A stretch of 64,000 nt of DNA from Dyella sp. C11 (GTDB lineage Bacteria; Pseudomonadota; Gammaproteobacteria; Xanthomonadales; Rhodanobacteraceae): contig NZ_QAVX01000008.1 in assembly GCF_003121485.1 (NCBI RefSeq), forward strand, positions 1 to 64,000. Direction: 5' to 3'. A program made the position numbers and the translations under genes. Numbering within the stretch: the stretch's first letter is position 1; each line of letters starts with the position of its first letter. The notes beneath the pieces were generated by a model. It was not told the origin of the DNA and did no database searches. It saw only the letters and a list, made by a program, of their open reading frames with translations. Positions 55,951 through 64,000 of this stretch are shown here, piece after piece.

Positions 55951-57396
55951 TCAACCTTCCGGGTCGTCCTCGCCGATCTCTTCGATGGCGGGCGCGTCGC
56001 CTAGCAACTGCTGGGCTTCGTCGCCGGACAAGGTTTCCACGCCACGCAGCTTGCGTTCGATGGCGCGCGTACGGACGCTGGCCTGATCGATCACGTTGGT
56101 GGCTTCGTTGAGCTTCTTGCGGGTCTTTTCCAGCACCGTGCCGAACTTGCCGAACTCGGTCTTCACCGCGCCAAGCAGGGTCCACACTTCGCTGCTGCGC
56201 TGGGCAATGGCCAGCGTGCGGAAACCCATCTGCAGGCTGTTGAGCAACGCGGTAAGCGTGGTGGGACCAGCCACGGTGATGTGGTGGTCGCGCTGCAGGG
56301 CTTCGAACAGGCCCGGGCGGCGGATCACTTCGGCATACAGGCCTTCGGTGGGCAGGAACAGCACGGCGAAATCCGTGGTGTGCGGCGGCGCCACGTACTT
56401 GCTGCGAATGCGCTTGGCTTCTTCGCGCACGCGCATTTCCAGTGCGCGCCCGGCCAGCGCGGCGGCTTCCGCATCGGCGGCTTCCTGGGCGTCCAGCAGG
56501 CGCTGGTAATCCTCCACCGGGAACTTGGCGTCGATGGGCAGATACAGCTGCGCGTGTTCGCCCGCACCCGGCATGCGCACGGCGAATTCCACGCGGTCGC
56601 TGCTGCCGGGAATGGTCACCACGTTCGAGTCGTACTGGTCGATGGTCAGCAACTGTTCGAGCAGCGCACCCAGCTGCACTTCGCCCAGGATGCCGCGCGT
56701 CTTCACGTTGGTCAGCACGCGCTTGAGGTCGCCCACGCCCGTGGCGAGGTTCTGCATTTCGCCCAGGCCGCGCTGCACTTGCTCAAGCCGCTCGGAAACC
56801 AGCGCGAACGATTGCCCCAGACGCGTTTCCAGCGTGGTCTGCAATTTCTCATCCACCGTGGCGCGCATCTGTTCCAGCTTGGCGGCGTTGTCGTCCTGAA
56901 TCGCCTTGAGCTTGGTTTCCAGCGTGGCGCGCACTTCATTGAGGCGCTTTTCGTTGTCGGCGGTGAGCGCGGCGAGGCGCTGCTGTTGCTGTTCGCCGAA
57001 GCGGTTGAGCGTAAGAGTGAGTTCCTCGCGACTGTGGCGCGCGTCTTCGGTCAGGCGCTGGGCGAGCTTTTGCAGGCCTTCGTCTGTGCGGGTGGTCAGC
57101 GTGTCCAGGCGCTGGCCAAAGTGGCCGATACGCTCGTGTTGCTGCGTGTTCATGCCGCCAAGCTGTTCCTGCACCAGCGAACCGAACTGGCCCAGCGACT
57201 GGATCATCTCGCCACGGCCGGCGCGTTGCTCCTGTGCGAGCGCATCGCGCAGGTGGCGGTTGTCGTCTTTCAGCGCATCCAGGCGCGCGGTGAGGCCGGC
57301 GTCCTCGCGCCCGCGTTGCAGGTTCATCACCTGCAGCACGATCACCGCCAGCACGGCGACAACAAGGACGATCAACAGGATTTCGATCAGCGACAT
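55951..57396 (-). CDS. rmuC: DNA recombination protein RmuC
   Basis: A 481-residue protein with an N-terminal membrane helix (3-22), a long coiled coil (about 30-200) and the RmuC nuclease-like domain (about 210-430) containing LTNVKTRGILGEVQLGALLE and LPIDAKFPVEDYQRLL. RmuC limits inversion and rearrangement at short repeats; in a genome rich in REPINs this may matter, although that is speculation. Length is typical. Confidence 0.94.
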   Translation of the reverse strand: MSLIEILLIVLVVAVLAVIVLQVMNLQRGREDAGLTARLDALKDDNRHLRDALAQEQRAGRGEMIQSLGQFGSLVQEQLGGMNTQQHERIGHFGQRLDTLTTRTDEGLQKLAQRLTEDARHSREELTLTLNRFGEQQQQRLAALTADNEKRLNEVRATLETKLKAIQDDNAAKLEQMRATVDEKLQTTLETRLGQSFALVSERLEQVQRGLGEMQNLATGVGDLKRVLTNVKTRGILGEVQLGALLEQLLTIDQYDSNVVTIPGSSDRVEFAVRMPGAGEHAQLYLPIDAKFPVEDYQRLLDAQEAADAEAAALAGRALEMRVREEAKRIRSKYVAPPHTTDFAVLFLPTEGLYAEVIRRPGLFEALQRDHHITVAGPTTLTALLNSLQMGFRTLAIAQRSSEVWTLLGAVKTEFGKFGTVLEKTRKKLNEATNVIDQASVRTRAIERKLRGVETLSGDEAQQLLGDAPAIEEIGEDDPEG

Positions 57397-57503
57397 GGCA
57401 TCACCCAGCGGTACAAGGTGCCAAGTGTACGCGCTGGCGTCTCAGGTGCTGGGATCGCGTGGCTTGGTGGGCTTACAGGTCCCGCCGCAAGGTTCGTTCG
57501 CCC

Positions 57504-57645
57504 TCACCGTCATTCCCGCGAAGGCGGGAGGCGCTTTTCAACGGCCGAAGGGCCGGTCATCCAGCGCCTTTCGCCTTTCGCTCTAAGCGCGTGCATGGAA
57601 GAGCAAAGTCACTGGATTCCCGCTTTCGCGGGAATGACGGTGAGG
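57504..57645. repeat. Inverted repeat pair of the GTCATTCCCGCG family
   Basis: TCACCGTCATTCCCGCGAAG at 57504-57523 and its inverted copy ending near 57645 bracket about 80 bp, with an internal GGCCGAAGGGCCGG hairpin. It is the same family style as 15149-15301 and fills most of the 313-base gap between rmuC and the RlmI gene; nothing else is seen there. Confidence 0.8.
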
Positions 57646-57709
57646 AATTAAGGGGCCGCTCCTGCGATCTTGTGAGGCTCTTACGTCATCCAGCGGACTT
57701 GAACGGCTC

Positions 57710-58885
57710 TTACATCACCCGGCAGAACACCGCCTTCAGGTAACGCCCTTCCGGCACATCGCTGCGGAACGGGTGGTCAGCCCCCGCACCGGCCGTGTGC
57801 AGCACCTGGATTTCACGCCCGGCGTTGAGCGCCACGCGGCGCAGCATCTCCAGGAAATCCTCTTCGCTCACCAGGCCCGTGCACGAGCAGGTGAGCAGCA
57901 GGCCGCCGGGCGGAATCACGTCCAGCGCGAGGCGGTTCATGGCGAAGTATTTCTTCAGCGCATCGACCACCTTGTTGCGGTCGCGCGTGAGCTTGGCGGG
58001 GTCAAGGATCACCGCGTCGTACTGCTCGCCACGTGCGATCGCCCCACGCAGCCAGTCGAAGATGTCGGCGGCTTCGAATTTCACCGGCACATCGTTGGCG
58101 GCGGCGTTGGCGCGGGCGATTTCCAGGATGCCCGGGTCCATGTCCACGCCGGTGGCCGACTCCGCACCGGCCGCGAGGGCGTGCACCGCGAAACCACCAG
58201 CGTTGCAGCACAGGTCGAGCACGCGACGGCCCTTGGCCAGGCGAGCGAAGTGATGACGGTTTTCGCGCTGGTCGGCAAAGAAACCGGTCTTGTGGCCATA
58301 GCCCGGCGCGGCGTGGAAGCGCAGGCCGTGCTCATGCACTTCGACCGGTGCCGGCGCCTCGGGCGAGCGGCAGTCGAAGGATTCCTGCTTCTGCACGTGG
58401 TTCTCGGCGAACCAGTACAGGCGCGCTCCCGGGAAATGACGCAGCAGCGCCGCGTGGATCGCTTCGCGAAAGCGCCACATGCCCGCGGCGAAGTATTCAA
58501 TGACGATGATGTCGGCGTAGCGGTCCACCACCAGGCCCGAGAGTCCGTCGCCTTCGCTGTGCACCACGCGCCACGCGTCACTGACGCGGTCCAGCTGCAG
58601 CAGATCGCTGCGCAACGCGACGGCGCGGTCGATGCGGGCGGCGATCCAGTCGGCGTCGATGGCCTCGTCCGGATCGTTGGTCAGCAGGCGCAGCGCGATG
58701 CGCGCGTGGCCGTTCCAGAAGGCGCGGCCGACGAAGCGGCCCTTGGCATCCTCCACATCGACCACGCTGCCGGGCGGCACGCGGGTCTCCGGCTTGTGCA
58801 CCTGTGCGGACCACACCCAGGGGTGGCCGGGCGTGCGATCGGACTTGAGGCGGATGACGGGGAGGGGAGAGGCGGGGGTATTCAT
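57710..58885 (-). CDS. rlmI: 23S rRNA m5C methyltransferase, RlmI type
   Basis: A 391-residue enzyme with an N-terminal PUA domain (about 1-75, RTPGHPWVWSAQV), a middle RlmI-specific domain, and a Rossmann methyltransferase domain with LDLCCNAGGFAVHAL near residue 230, the LDPAK motif near residue 306 and the cysteine-containing LTCSCTG near residue 343. It methylates cytosine 1962 of 23S rRNA in E. coli; substrate identity here follows from family. ATG 58885 begins just before the PUA domain. Confidence 0.9.
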   Translation of the reverse strand: MNTPASPLPVIRLKSDRTPGHPWVWSAQVHKPETRVPPGSVVDVEDAKGRFVGRAFWNGHARIALRLLTNDPDEAIDADWIAARIDRAVALRSDLLQLDRVSDAWRVVHSEGDGLSGLVVDRYADIIVIEYFAAGMWRFREAIHAALLRHFPGARLYWFAENHVQKQESFDCRSPEAPAPVEVHEHGLRFHAAPGYGHKTGFFADQRENRHHFARLAKGRRVLDLCCNAGGFAVHALAAGAESATGVDMDPGILEIARANAAANDVPVKFEAADIFDWLRGAIARGEQYDAVILDPAKLTRDRNKVVDALKKYFAMNRLALDVIPPGGLLLTCSCTGLVSEEDFLEMLRRVALNAGREIQVLHTAGAGADHPFRSDVPEGRYLKAVFCRVM

Positions 58886-58978
58886 CCGCCCATGATACCC
58901 GGTGAAACCCGCGCCCCGGCCCATTTTCTGCGGGGCGCGGGCTGCACGTGGCTTGCCGCGTGAGGGGCGGGCTACGTC

Positions 58979-59005
58979 GCGTCGCCCACAGGGTGCGCTC
59001 TCACA
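58979..59005. repeat. Decayed single REP, GTGG/CACCCTG flavour
   Basis: GTCGCCCACAGGGTGCGCTC followed by TCACA is a right arm with several changes (CGCCC for CGCGC and CTCTC for CTCCC). No partner is seen. Confidence 0.6.
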
Positions 59006-59024
59006 AGTCCAGATCCGGGCTTTT

Positions 59025-59459
59025 TTACCGGATGCGAAGCGCCAGCCAGGAACGCAGGGCCAGCAGGTTGATGCCGATGCGGGACAGCGATGGACCCGCA
59101 ACGGCCAACACGAAACCTTCGCTCGCCACGTGCCAGTCCAGGCCCAGCTGGGCCGGCAAGTGCAGGGTGGCCCACACGTTCACGAAGGCACCGCAATGAA
59201 AGCCGTAGCTGAAGACCGGCGTGGCAATCAGTGGCAGCTGCAGCAGCTGGGCCCAGCCGGAGAACGTCACGCCGCGTTCGCTGTTTTCCAGCAGCAGCAC
59301 GCCGGCAATCAGCACGAACGCATAGAACGCCAGCCCGATCACGGCCACGATGGAATCGTGCGAGCCGAACGGCAGCAATCGCCGCAGCATGCTCACCATG
59401 CCGAAGAAGCCGCCGGCGACTTCAAGGATGCCGATCAATCGGAAAAGGAAATTGCGCAC
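59025..59459 (-). CDS. Four-helix membrane protein, unknown function
   Basis: A 144-residue protein with hydrophobic segments at about 5-25, 38-58, 70-90 and 108-135. The start is GTG. No family recognised. It has its own short gap on both sides and no operon partner. Confidence 0.65.
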   Translation of the reverse strand: MRNFLFRLIGILEVAGGFFGMVSMLRRLLPFGSHDSIVAVIGLAFYAFVLIAGVLLLENSERGVTFSGWAQLLQLPLIATPVFSYGFHCGAFVNVWATLHLPAQLGLDWHVASEGFVLAVAGPSLSRIGINLLALRSWLALRIR

Positions 59460-59598
59460 GAGCGATGCCCTGGGTCGAAAGCCGCGAGCTTAGCCGATCG
59501 TGATGGCGGCGTTGCTGGTGCGGGTTGGCGGTTTGTGCCTGCGGTTGGCGGCCGGTCAGCGTGGTGCAGGAATCTACAAGCCCACGGTGCCAGTCACT

Positions 59599-59669
59599 GT
59601 AGGAGCGCACTTGTGCGCGACCGTTTCGTTGCAGCGATGTCGCCGGCCGCGCACGAGTGCGCTCCTACA
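59599..59669. repeat. REPIN overlapping the stop of the kinase gene
   Basis: The left arm is an intact GTAG/GAGCGCACTTGTGCGC REP; the right arm is slightly changed (GCGCACGAGTGCGC). The right head tetranucleotide GTAG, read on the minus strand, supplies the TAG stop codon of the SrkA-like gene. Confidence 0.88.
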
Positions 59670-60612
59670 AAAGGTCTTCGGCCATTTCGTGCAGGTCGGT
59701 GATGTGCTGTTCCCACCAGCGCGGTTCCGCCGCGAACGGGAAGGCGATGGGAAACGCCGGATCGTGCCAGCGCGCGGCGATCCAGCCGGCGTAATGCAGC
59801 TGGCGCATGGCGCGCAATGCCGGCACCAGCGCGAGCTCGCTGAAGTCGAAGTCGCGCATCTGCTGGTAGCCATCCAGCAATGCCGTCATCGACTTGTCGT
59901 CGTTGGCGAGCATCCACAGGTCCTGCACCGCAGGGCCCATGCGCGCGTCGTCGAGGTCCACGAAATGCGGGCCGGCGTCGGTCCAGAGCACGTTGCCGGG
60001 ATGGCAATCGCCATGCAGGCGCAGCTGTCGCACCGGGCCTACAGCGTCGAAGCGATTGGCCACGGCTTGGTCCACGCGTTCGGCGGCCGAGCGATAGGAC
60101 GCATGCAGCGATGGCGGCAGCAACGATGACGACAGCACCGCGCCCATCGGCTGTTCGATCAATGTTGCGCGATCAATGCGGCCACGATGTTCAAACGATG
60201 CACGTGCGCCCACGGCATGGATGCGGGCGATCAAACGCCCCAGCCATTCCAGCTGTTCCTTCGATTCCAGCGAAGGAGCGCGCCCACCGCGACGCGACGT
60301 GAGCGCGTAACGGAAACCATCGTGATGAAGCAGCGTGCGCCCGCCGAAAACCAGCGGCGCCACGAGCGGCACTTCCGCATCGGCCAGTTCCTGCGCGAAT
60401 GCGTGCTCCTCGAGAATCGCTGCATCGCTCCAGCGGTGTGGTCGATAGAACTTGGCGATGACGGGTGAAGCATCTTCGATACCTACCTGCCATACGCGAT
60501 TTTCATAGCTGTTGAGTGCGAGCAGGCGACCATCGGGCCAGAGCCCGCACGCGGTTACAGCGTCGAGCACGCGATCGGGGTCAAGCGATGCGTAGGGGGC
60601 GTCGATACTCAA
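59665..60612 (-). CDS. srkA: Serine/threonine kinase, SrkA (YihE/RdoA) family
   Basis: A 315-residue aminoglycoside-phosphotransferase-fold kinase. RVWQVGIEDASPVIAKFYRP near residue 37 has the ATP-binding lysine; HGDCHPGNVLW near residue 199 is the catalytic loop and FVDLDDARMGP the metal-binding DxD block. SrkA protects E. coli from stress-induced death. The start is an unusual TTG at 60612 that overlaps the thioesterase stop (TTGA); no ATG or GTG gives a full domain. Its stop lies inside a REPIN. Confidence 0.88.
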   Translation of the reverse strand: MSIDAPYASLDPDRVLDAVTACGLWPDGRLLALNSYENRVWQVGIEDASPVIAKFYRPHRWSDAAILEEHAFAQELADAEVPLVAPLVFGGRTLLHHDGFRYALTSRRGGRAPSLESKEQLEWLGRLIARIHAVGARASFEHRGRIDRATLIEQPMGAVLSSSLLPPSLHASYRSAAERVDQAVANRFDAVGPVRQLRLHGDCHPGNVLWTDAGPHFVDLDDARMGPAVQDLWMLANDDKSMTALLDGYQQMRDFDFSELALVPALRAMRQLHYAGWIAARWHDPAFPIAFPFAAEPRWWEQHITDLHEMAEDLL

Positions 60613-61049
60613 CGCGGCGCAACCACGCGTGCGGGAATCACCGCCATGGTGATGCGCGAGATGCACACCAGTTCGCCGGCCTCCGTTTCGATGCGGATTT
60701 CCCACACCTGCGTGGTGCGGCCGATATGCACCATGCGCGCCGTGCCCGTGACAATGCCGCTGCGCGCACCGCGGATGTGGTTGGCGTTGATGTCCAGGCC
60801 CACGGCGACTTCCTGTGCGGGATCGAGCGTGAGCATGGCCGCGGTGCTGCCAAGCGTTTCGGCCAACGCCACGGAGGCGCCGCCGTGCAGCAGGCCGTAC
60901 GGCTGGTGCGTGCGGTGGTCCACCGGCATGGTGCCGCGAATCCAGTCATCGCCGAATTCGGTGATGCGGATGCCCAGTGTCTCCATCATGGTGTTGGCGC
61001 TCCAGCCGTTGATGCGCTCAAGCGAGATGTCCTGTTTCCAGATGGCCAT
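60609..61049 (-). CDS. Hot-dog thioesterase, PaaI/YdiI type
   Basis: A 146-residue single hot-dog domain. PYGLLHGGASVALAETLGST near residue 51 contains the HGG motif and catalytic Glu of PaaI/MenI thioesterases; GLDINANHIRGARSG is the second conserved block. It hydrolyses acyl-CoA; the acyl group is unknown. It is translationally coupled to the kinase gene. Confidence 0.88.
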   Translation of the reverse strand: MAIWKQDISLERINGWSANTMMETLGIRITEFGDDWIRGTMPVDHRTHQPYGLLHGGASVALAETLGSTAAMLTLDPAQEVAVGLDINANHIRGARSGIVTGTARMVHIGRTTQVWEIRIETEAGELVCISRITMAVIPARVVAPR

Positions 61050-61130
61050 GGCCGTGTTCTCCGCGAAAACTTGTGATTGGGCGAGGGGGCCCTCATTGTC
61101 GACTCACGCTTCCCCCGCGACAATGTGCCC

Positions 61131-62189
61131 GTGTTCAAAGTCACCATCTCCTCCACCGGCCGCCATTTTCCGGTAGCGCCGGGCGAAACCGTGCTGGAAG
61201 CCGCGCAGCGGGCCGGCATCGCGTTGCCGTATTCGTGCCGCGCCGGCGTGTGCGGCAGCTGCAAGGCCACGCTCATCAACGGCCATTGCGACTACCCGCG
61301 CAATCCGCCGGTGGCGCTGGCGGGCACGTCGCCCGCGCAGCACGCCATCCTGCTTTGCCAGGCGGTACCGCGCAGCGACCTGCTCATCGAGGCGCGCGAA
61401 GTCACGTCGGTGGAAGACATCGCCAGGCGACAGGTGGACGTGGTGGCATCGCGCAAGTGGATGCTCGCACCCGATGTGATCGGCCTGCACCTGAAGCCGG
61501 TATCGGCAGATGCGCGGCTCAACTGGCTGCCGGGGCAGTACCTCGATGTGCTGCTGGACGATGGGCGTCGTCGTCCGTTCTCCATCGCCAACCATCCCGA
61601 GGCGGACGGCACCATCGAACTGCATGTGCGCCATGTGGCGGGTGGTGGCTTCACGTCGTGGGTCAGCGACACGCTGAAAGTGGGCGATGCGATGCGTATC
61701 GAAGGCCCGCTCGGCACCTTTGTGCCGCGCGAGGATTCGGAACGCCCGATGATCTTCATGGCAGGCGGCACGGGTTTCGCGCCGGTCAAGGCCATCGTGG
61801 AGCACTTCATTGCGTTGGGTACGCGTCGACCCATGCATGTGTATTGGGGCGCGCGCCAGGCAGCGGACCTGTACATGCGCGAACAGGCGCAGCAATGGAC
61901 CGCGAAGGCGCACGATCTTCGCTTCCACGCCGTGATTTCCGATGCGGAGCAGGCACTGGCCAGCGGCATTCGCATGGGCCTGGTGCATGAAGCCCTGCTT
62001 GCCGATCACCCCGACCTGAGCGGCTACGACGTCTACATGAGCGGTCCGCCGGCCATGATCGATGCCGGGCGCCAGTTGTTCCTTGGCGCGGGCCTGCCGG
62101 AAGACCGGCTTTACTACGATTCGTTCGACTACGCGCCGGATGTGCTGGCGCAGATCCTGGGTAATCGCGCAGGGATCGTGGGGCTTTGA
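61131..62189 (+). CDS. 2Fe-2S ferredoxin/FAD/NAD(P) reductase
   Basis: A 352-residue one-chain reductase. The N-terminal plant-type ferredoxin domain binds 2Fe-2S through CRAGVCGSC and a final LLCQA cysteine; the FAD domain has RRPFSIANHP; the NAD(P) domain has AGGTGFAPVKAI near residue 215 and MSGPPAMID. This is the layout of CDP-6-deoxy-glucoseen reductase-like and phenol/NADH oxidoreductase subunits; the electron acceptor is unknown. GTG 61131 makes the product begin MFKVTI like relatives; upstream GTG 61125 and a TTG are possible. Confidence 0.82.
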   Translation: MFKVTISSTGRHFPVAPGETVLEAAQRAGIALPYSCRAGVCGSCKATLINGHCDYPRNPPVALAGTSPAQHAILLCQAVPRSDLLIEAREVTSVEDIARRQVDVVASRKWMLAPDVIGLHLKPVSADARLNWLPGQYLDVLLDDGRRRPFSIANHPEADGTIELHVRHVAGGGFTSWVSDTLKVGDAMRIEGPLGTFVPREDSERPMIFMAGGTGFAPVKAIVEHFIALGTRRPMHVYWGARQAADLYMREQAQQWTAKAHDLRFHAVISDAEQALASGIRMGLVHEALLADHPDLSGYDVYMSGPPAMIDAGRQLFLGAGLPEDRLYYDSFDYAPDVLAQILGNRAGIVGL

Positions 62190-62209
62190 GCCTGCGTGGA
62201 TGCAGGGCA

Positions 62210-62232
62210 GGCGAGGGCGTTGCGCCCTCGCC
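62210..62232. terminator. Bidirectional hairpin between convergent genes
   Basis: GGCGAGGGCG and its exact complement enclose a TTG loop in the 52-base gap between the reductase and rhodanese stops. There is no U-tract, so it may only help end transcription in both directions. Confidence 0.5.
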
Positions 62233-62241
62233 TTGAAACGA

Positions 62242-62694
62242 TCAGCCCGGGTTCTTGCCCTTGGCCACCGGCAGCTGCGCACCCTGCCAGCCCAGTACGC
62301 CGCCACCGAGGGTGTACACCTTGGCGAAGCCGGCCTTCACCAGACGCTGGGCAGCCTTTTCGCTGGCACCGCGGCCGTCCTTGTCGATCAGCACGACCGG
62401 CACGTCCTTCGCCTTGGCGATGTCCTTGTGCTCGGGGTCGAACTGGCTCATGGCGACGTGGCGCGAGCCCGGCACGTGGGCCTTTTCGTAGTCCGCGTAC
62501 GCGGAAAGGTCGATCAGCAGCGGACCTTCGCGGTTGATCAGCAAGGTGAGCCCGGCCGGCGTCAGTTCCTTGTACTTGCGCAGCAGCATCAGCAGCTGCG
62601 TGCCGATCAGGCCCAGCAGCAGGACCAGGAACAGGGCGGCGAGCGCCAGGTGGTTGCCGAAGAATTCCGGCAGCTTGTGCAGTACATCGCTCAT
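62242..62694 (-). CDS. Membrane-anchored rhodanese-fold protein without catalytic cysteine
   Basis: A 150-residue protein with one N-terminal helix (about 16-38) and a rhodanese domain (about 45-145) of YibN type (PLLIDLSAYADYEKAHVPGS). The usual active-site cysteine position in the VVLIDKDGRGAS loop is Asp104, so sulfur transfer by a cysteine persulfide is not expected. It may be a structural or binding domain. Confidence 0.82.
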   Translation of the reverse strand: MSDVLHKLPEFFGNHLALAALFLVLLLGLIGTQLLMLLRKYKELTPAGLTLLINREGPLLIDLSAYADYEKAHVPGSRHVAMSQFDPEHKDIAKAKDVPVVLIDKDGRGASEKAAQRLVKAGFAKVYTLGGGVLGWQGAQLPVAKGKNPG

Positions 62695-62847
62695 TCGTAG
62701 GGCTTCCGCAGGCGCGGCGCAGGGGCCGCGCGGATTGAAGAGAACGGGCGATTATAGGGGATAGGGGTCAGGGGCGAGGGTTTACGGACAAGCGTGCCTG
62801 CACAAGGCACCAGCTCGCCATTCATCCCTGGCCCCATGCCCCTCGAA

Positions 62848-63261
62848 TCACTGCTGGCTGATGTCCGGCAGGCCGCTTTCCAGGTACCAGTGCTTGGACT
62901 GCTCGTCGTAGCGCCAAGTCTGGTGGTCCGTCACGGTACGCTCGGACTGCGTGTTCACGTTCACCATGTTGATCTTCACCGTCTGGTGCACTTCGAACTG
63001 GCCAGCCGGTACCGGGCCGTTACCCTCGTCATAGCCGCTGACCTTGTATTGCTGGTAGCGGGACATTTCCAGCGGGGCGATGGGGTGTTCCTCGCGCACT
63101 TTCGGGTCCACGAACTCCAGCGCCGACTTGAAATCGCCCCAGCGCACCGTGCTGGCGTAGGCATTCAACGTGGTGGTGAGCGAGTCGTCGCGCTGGCTGG
63201 TGGCACAACCACCGAGCGCGAGCACGGACACCGTGACGAGCGGGATCAGGATGCGGCGCAT
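62848..63261 (-). CDS. Lipoprotein of unknown function
   Basis: A 137-residue predicted lipoprotein with lipobox LGGC (Cys19) in MRRILIPLVTVSVLALGGCA. The mature domain has an NTF2-like look (TLNAYASTVRWGDFKSALEF and DHQTWRYDEQSKHWYLESGL). ATG 63261 is chosen to begin at the signal peptide. No function is known. Confidence 0.75.
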   Translation of the reverse strand: MRRILIPLVTVSVLALGGCATSQRDDSLTTTLNAYASTVRWGDFKSALEFVDPKVREEHPIAPLEMSRYQQYKVSGYDEGNGPVPAGQFEVHQTVKINMVNVNTQSERTVTDHQTWRYDEQSKHWYLESGLPDISQQ

Positions 63262-63313
63262 GAAGCTTTCCCCTTGGGCAGTGCCGGCATTGTGCCCAAG
63301 GAACGCCGCGTTT

Positions 63314-63796
63314 TCATACGGCGTCGGGTGAGCGCTTCTTGGCCACGAAACGGGCTTCCAGCGTGGCGGCCGGCTTCTCGCCGGTACCCGGCACGCGGCA
63401 GGCCACCTCGACGCGGGCGCGGCCGCGCGCATCGAGCGTGTCGAAAAAGGTGACCCAGTCCGCACCTTCGGCCAGCTGGGCTTCGCTGAGGAAATCGCCC
63501 CACACCGGCTCCAGGTAGCGCACGGTGGATTCACCCACGAACACATCGCACTCGATGCCGCGCATGCGCAGTTCCAGTTCCACCAGTCCCCAGCCATTGA
63601 GTGTCATCACGCTCACCAGGCTGCCACCGAAGGCGCAGCCCTTGTCGTTGATGTTCGGTCCCAGCGGGGCGGCCAGGGACAGTCGTCCTTCATCGCAGTC
63701 GTGCAGGGCCAGGTCCATGGTCTGCGCCAGGGGGATTTCATCGCGCATGAAGGTGACCATCTTGCGCGCGAGGGTATGCCGTTCGGTGGTGCTCAT
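63314..63796 (-). CDS. Hot-dog thioesterase, YiiD C-terminal type
   Basis: A 160-residue hot-dog protein. LAAPLGPNINDKGCAFGGSL near residue 40 is the signature of the YiiD-type thioesterase domain, and VGESTVRYLEPVWGDFLSEA is typical of the fold. The acyl substrate is unknown. ATG 63796 begins the conserved part; the frame is open 18 codons further upstream. Confidence 0.83.
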   Translation of the reverse strand: MSTTERHTLARKMVTFMRDEIPLAQTMDLALHDCDEGRLSLAAPLGPNINDKGCAFGGSLVSVMTLNGWGLVELELRMRGIECDVFVGESTVRYLEPVWGDFLSEAQLAEGADWVTFFDTLDARGRARVEVACRVPGTGEKPAATLEARFVAKKRSPDAV

Positions 63797-63913
63797 CGTG
63801 GTGGGGTAGTCGAGGTGGGGTAAACGAGGGGGAAAGCGTAGTTTACGCACCCGGCGGGGACACGACCCGTTTTGTCCGGGCCGCTACACTCCTTGCGGTT
63901 CCCGGAGAGGCCC

Positions 63914-64000
63914 ATGACCACGCGATCCCCGACCCCTGACGAGCCAGCGCTGCACGGACGCGTGGTGGTCATCACGCGCCCGGCCGGCACCGGCTCGCCG
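63914..64000 (+). CDS. hemD: Uroporphyrinogen-III synthase, N-terminal fragment (runs off the window)
   Basis: The first 29 codons of a gene cut by the window end. RVVVITRPAGTGSP matches the N-terminal strand and loop of HemD, which closes hydroxymethylbilane to uroporphyrinogen III in haem synthesis. GGAGAGG precedes ATG 63914 at good spacing. It is divergent from the thioesterase gene. Confidence 0.8.
   Translation, partial: MTTRSPTPDEPALHGRVVVITRPAGTGSP

Overview
The window is 64 kb of GC-rich, gene-dense gammaproteobacterial chromosome. The gene set points to the Xanthomonadales, most likely a Rhodanobacteraceae member such as Dyella, Luteibacter or Rhodanobacter: a large TonB-dependent receptor, an HutD/Ves protein, an MksBEF-type condensin, a type 1-like chaperone-usher fimbria, and many copies of a REP with a GTAG head on a GAGCGCAC/GTGCGC palindrome, together with the RAYT transposase thought to mobilise such REPs. 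The genus is an inference from gene content and repeat style. No prophage, plasmid, CRISPR array, rRNA or tRNA was found.

Layout. 1-987: non-coding repeats, namely an element that folds as a cloverleaf and a threefold tandem array of about 170 bp built around a REPIN. 988-4363: rluF, an ABC-2 exporter pair and an FAD reductase. 4403-10430: a fimbrial locus with an orphan pilin-like secreted protein behind a FliA-like promoter, facing a pilin-chaperone-usher-adhesin operon read from an apparently perfect sigma-54 promoter. 10786-15117: a five-gene operon (membrane protein, small XRE regulator, S33 peptidase, NatAB-like ABC exporter). 15343-17630: an M49-like lipoprotein peptidase and the RAYT. 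17734-22362: alpha/beta hydrolase, hemH, a SYLF protein, tatABC and a cupin. 22563-31549: CtpA-type protease, EnvC-type amidase activator and gltBD.

31778-38660: a protein made of two methylglyoxal-synthase-like domains, an NRDE (TANGO2-like) protein, small accessory genes, NnrU, HutD/Ves and DinG helicase. 39078-46637: TonB-dependent receptor, FAD oxidoreductase, FrnE-type DsbA protein, and a DUF1993/MFS operon. 46816-52577: folE followed by an MksF-MksE-MksB condensin operon whose last gene encodes a secreted EF-hand protein. 52763-64000: a secreted TonB-C-domain protein, methyltransferases, rmuC, RlmI, an SrkA-like kinase with a hot-dog thioesterase, a ferredoxin-type reductase, a rhodanese-fold protein lacking the catalytic cysteine, a lipoprotein, a YiiD-type thioesterase and the first codons of hemD.

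Many neighbours are translationally coupled (4-base ATGA or 8-base overlaps), and these overlaps fix several start codons. REPIN elements sit at operon ends and probably double as transcript-end hairpins. The most interesting items are the sigma-54/sigma-28 control signals around the fimbrial genes, the tandem methylglyoxal-synthase fusion, the MksBEF operon with its EF-hand passenger, and the two-flavour REPIN population with its resident RAYT.
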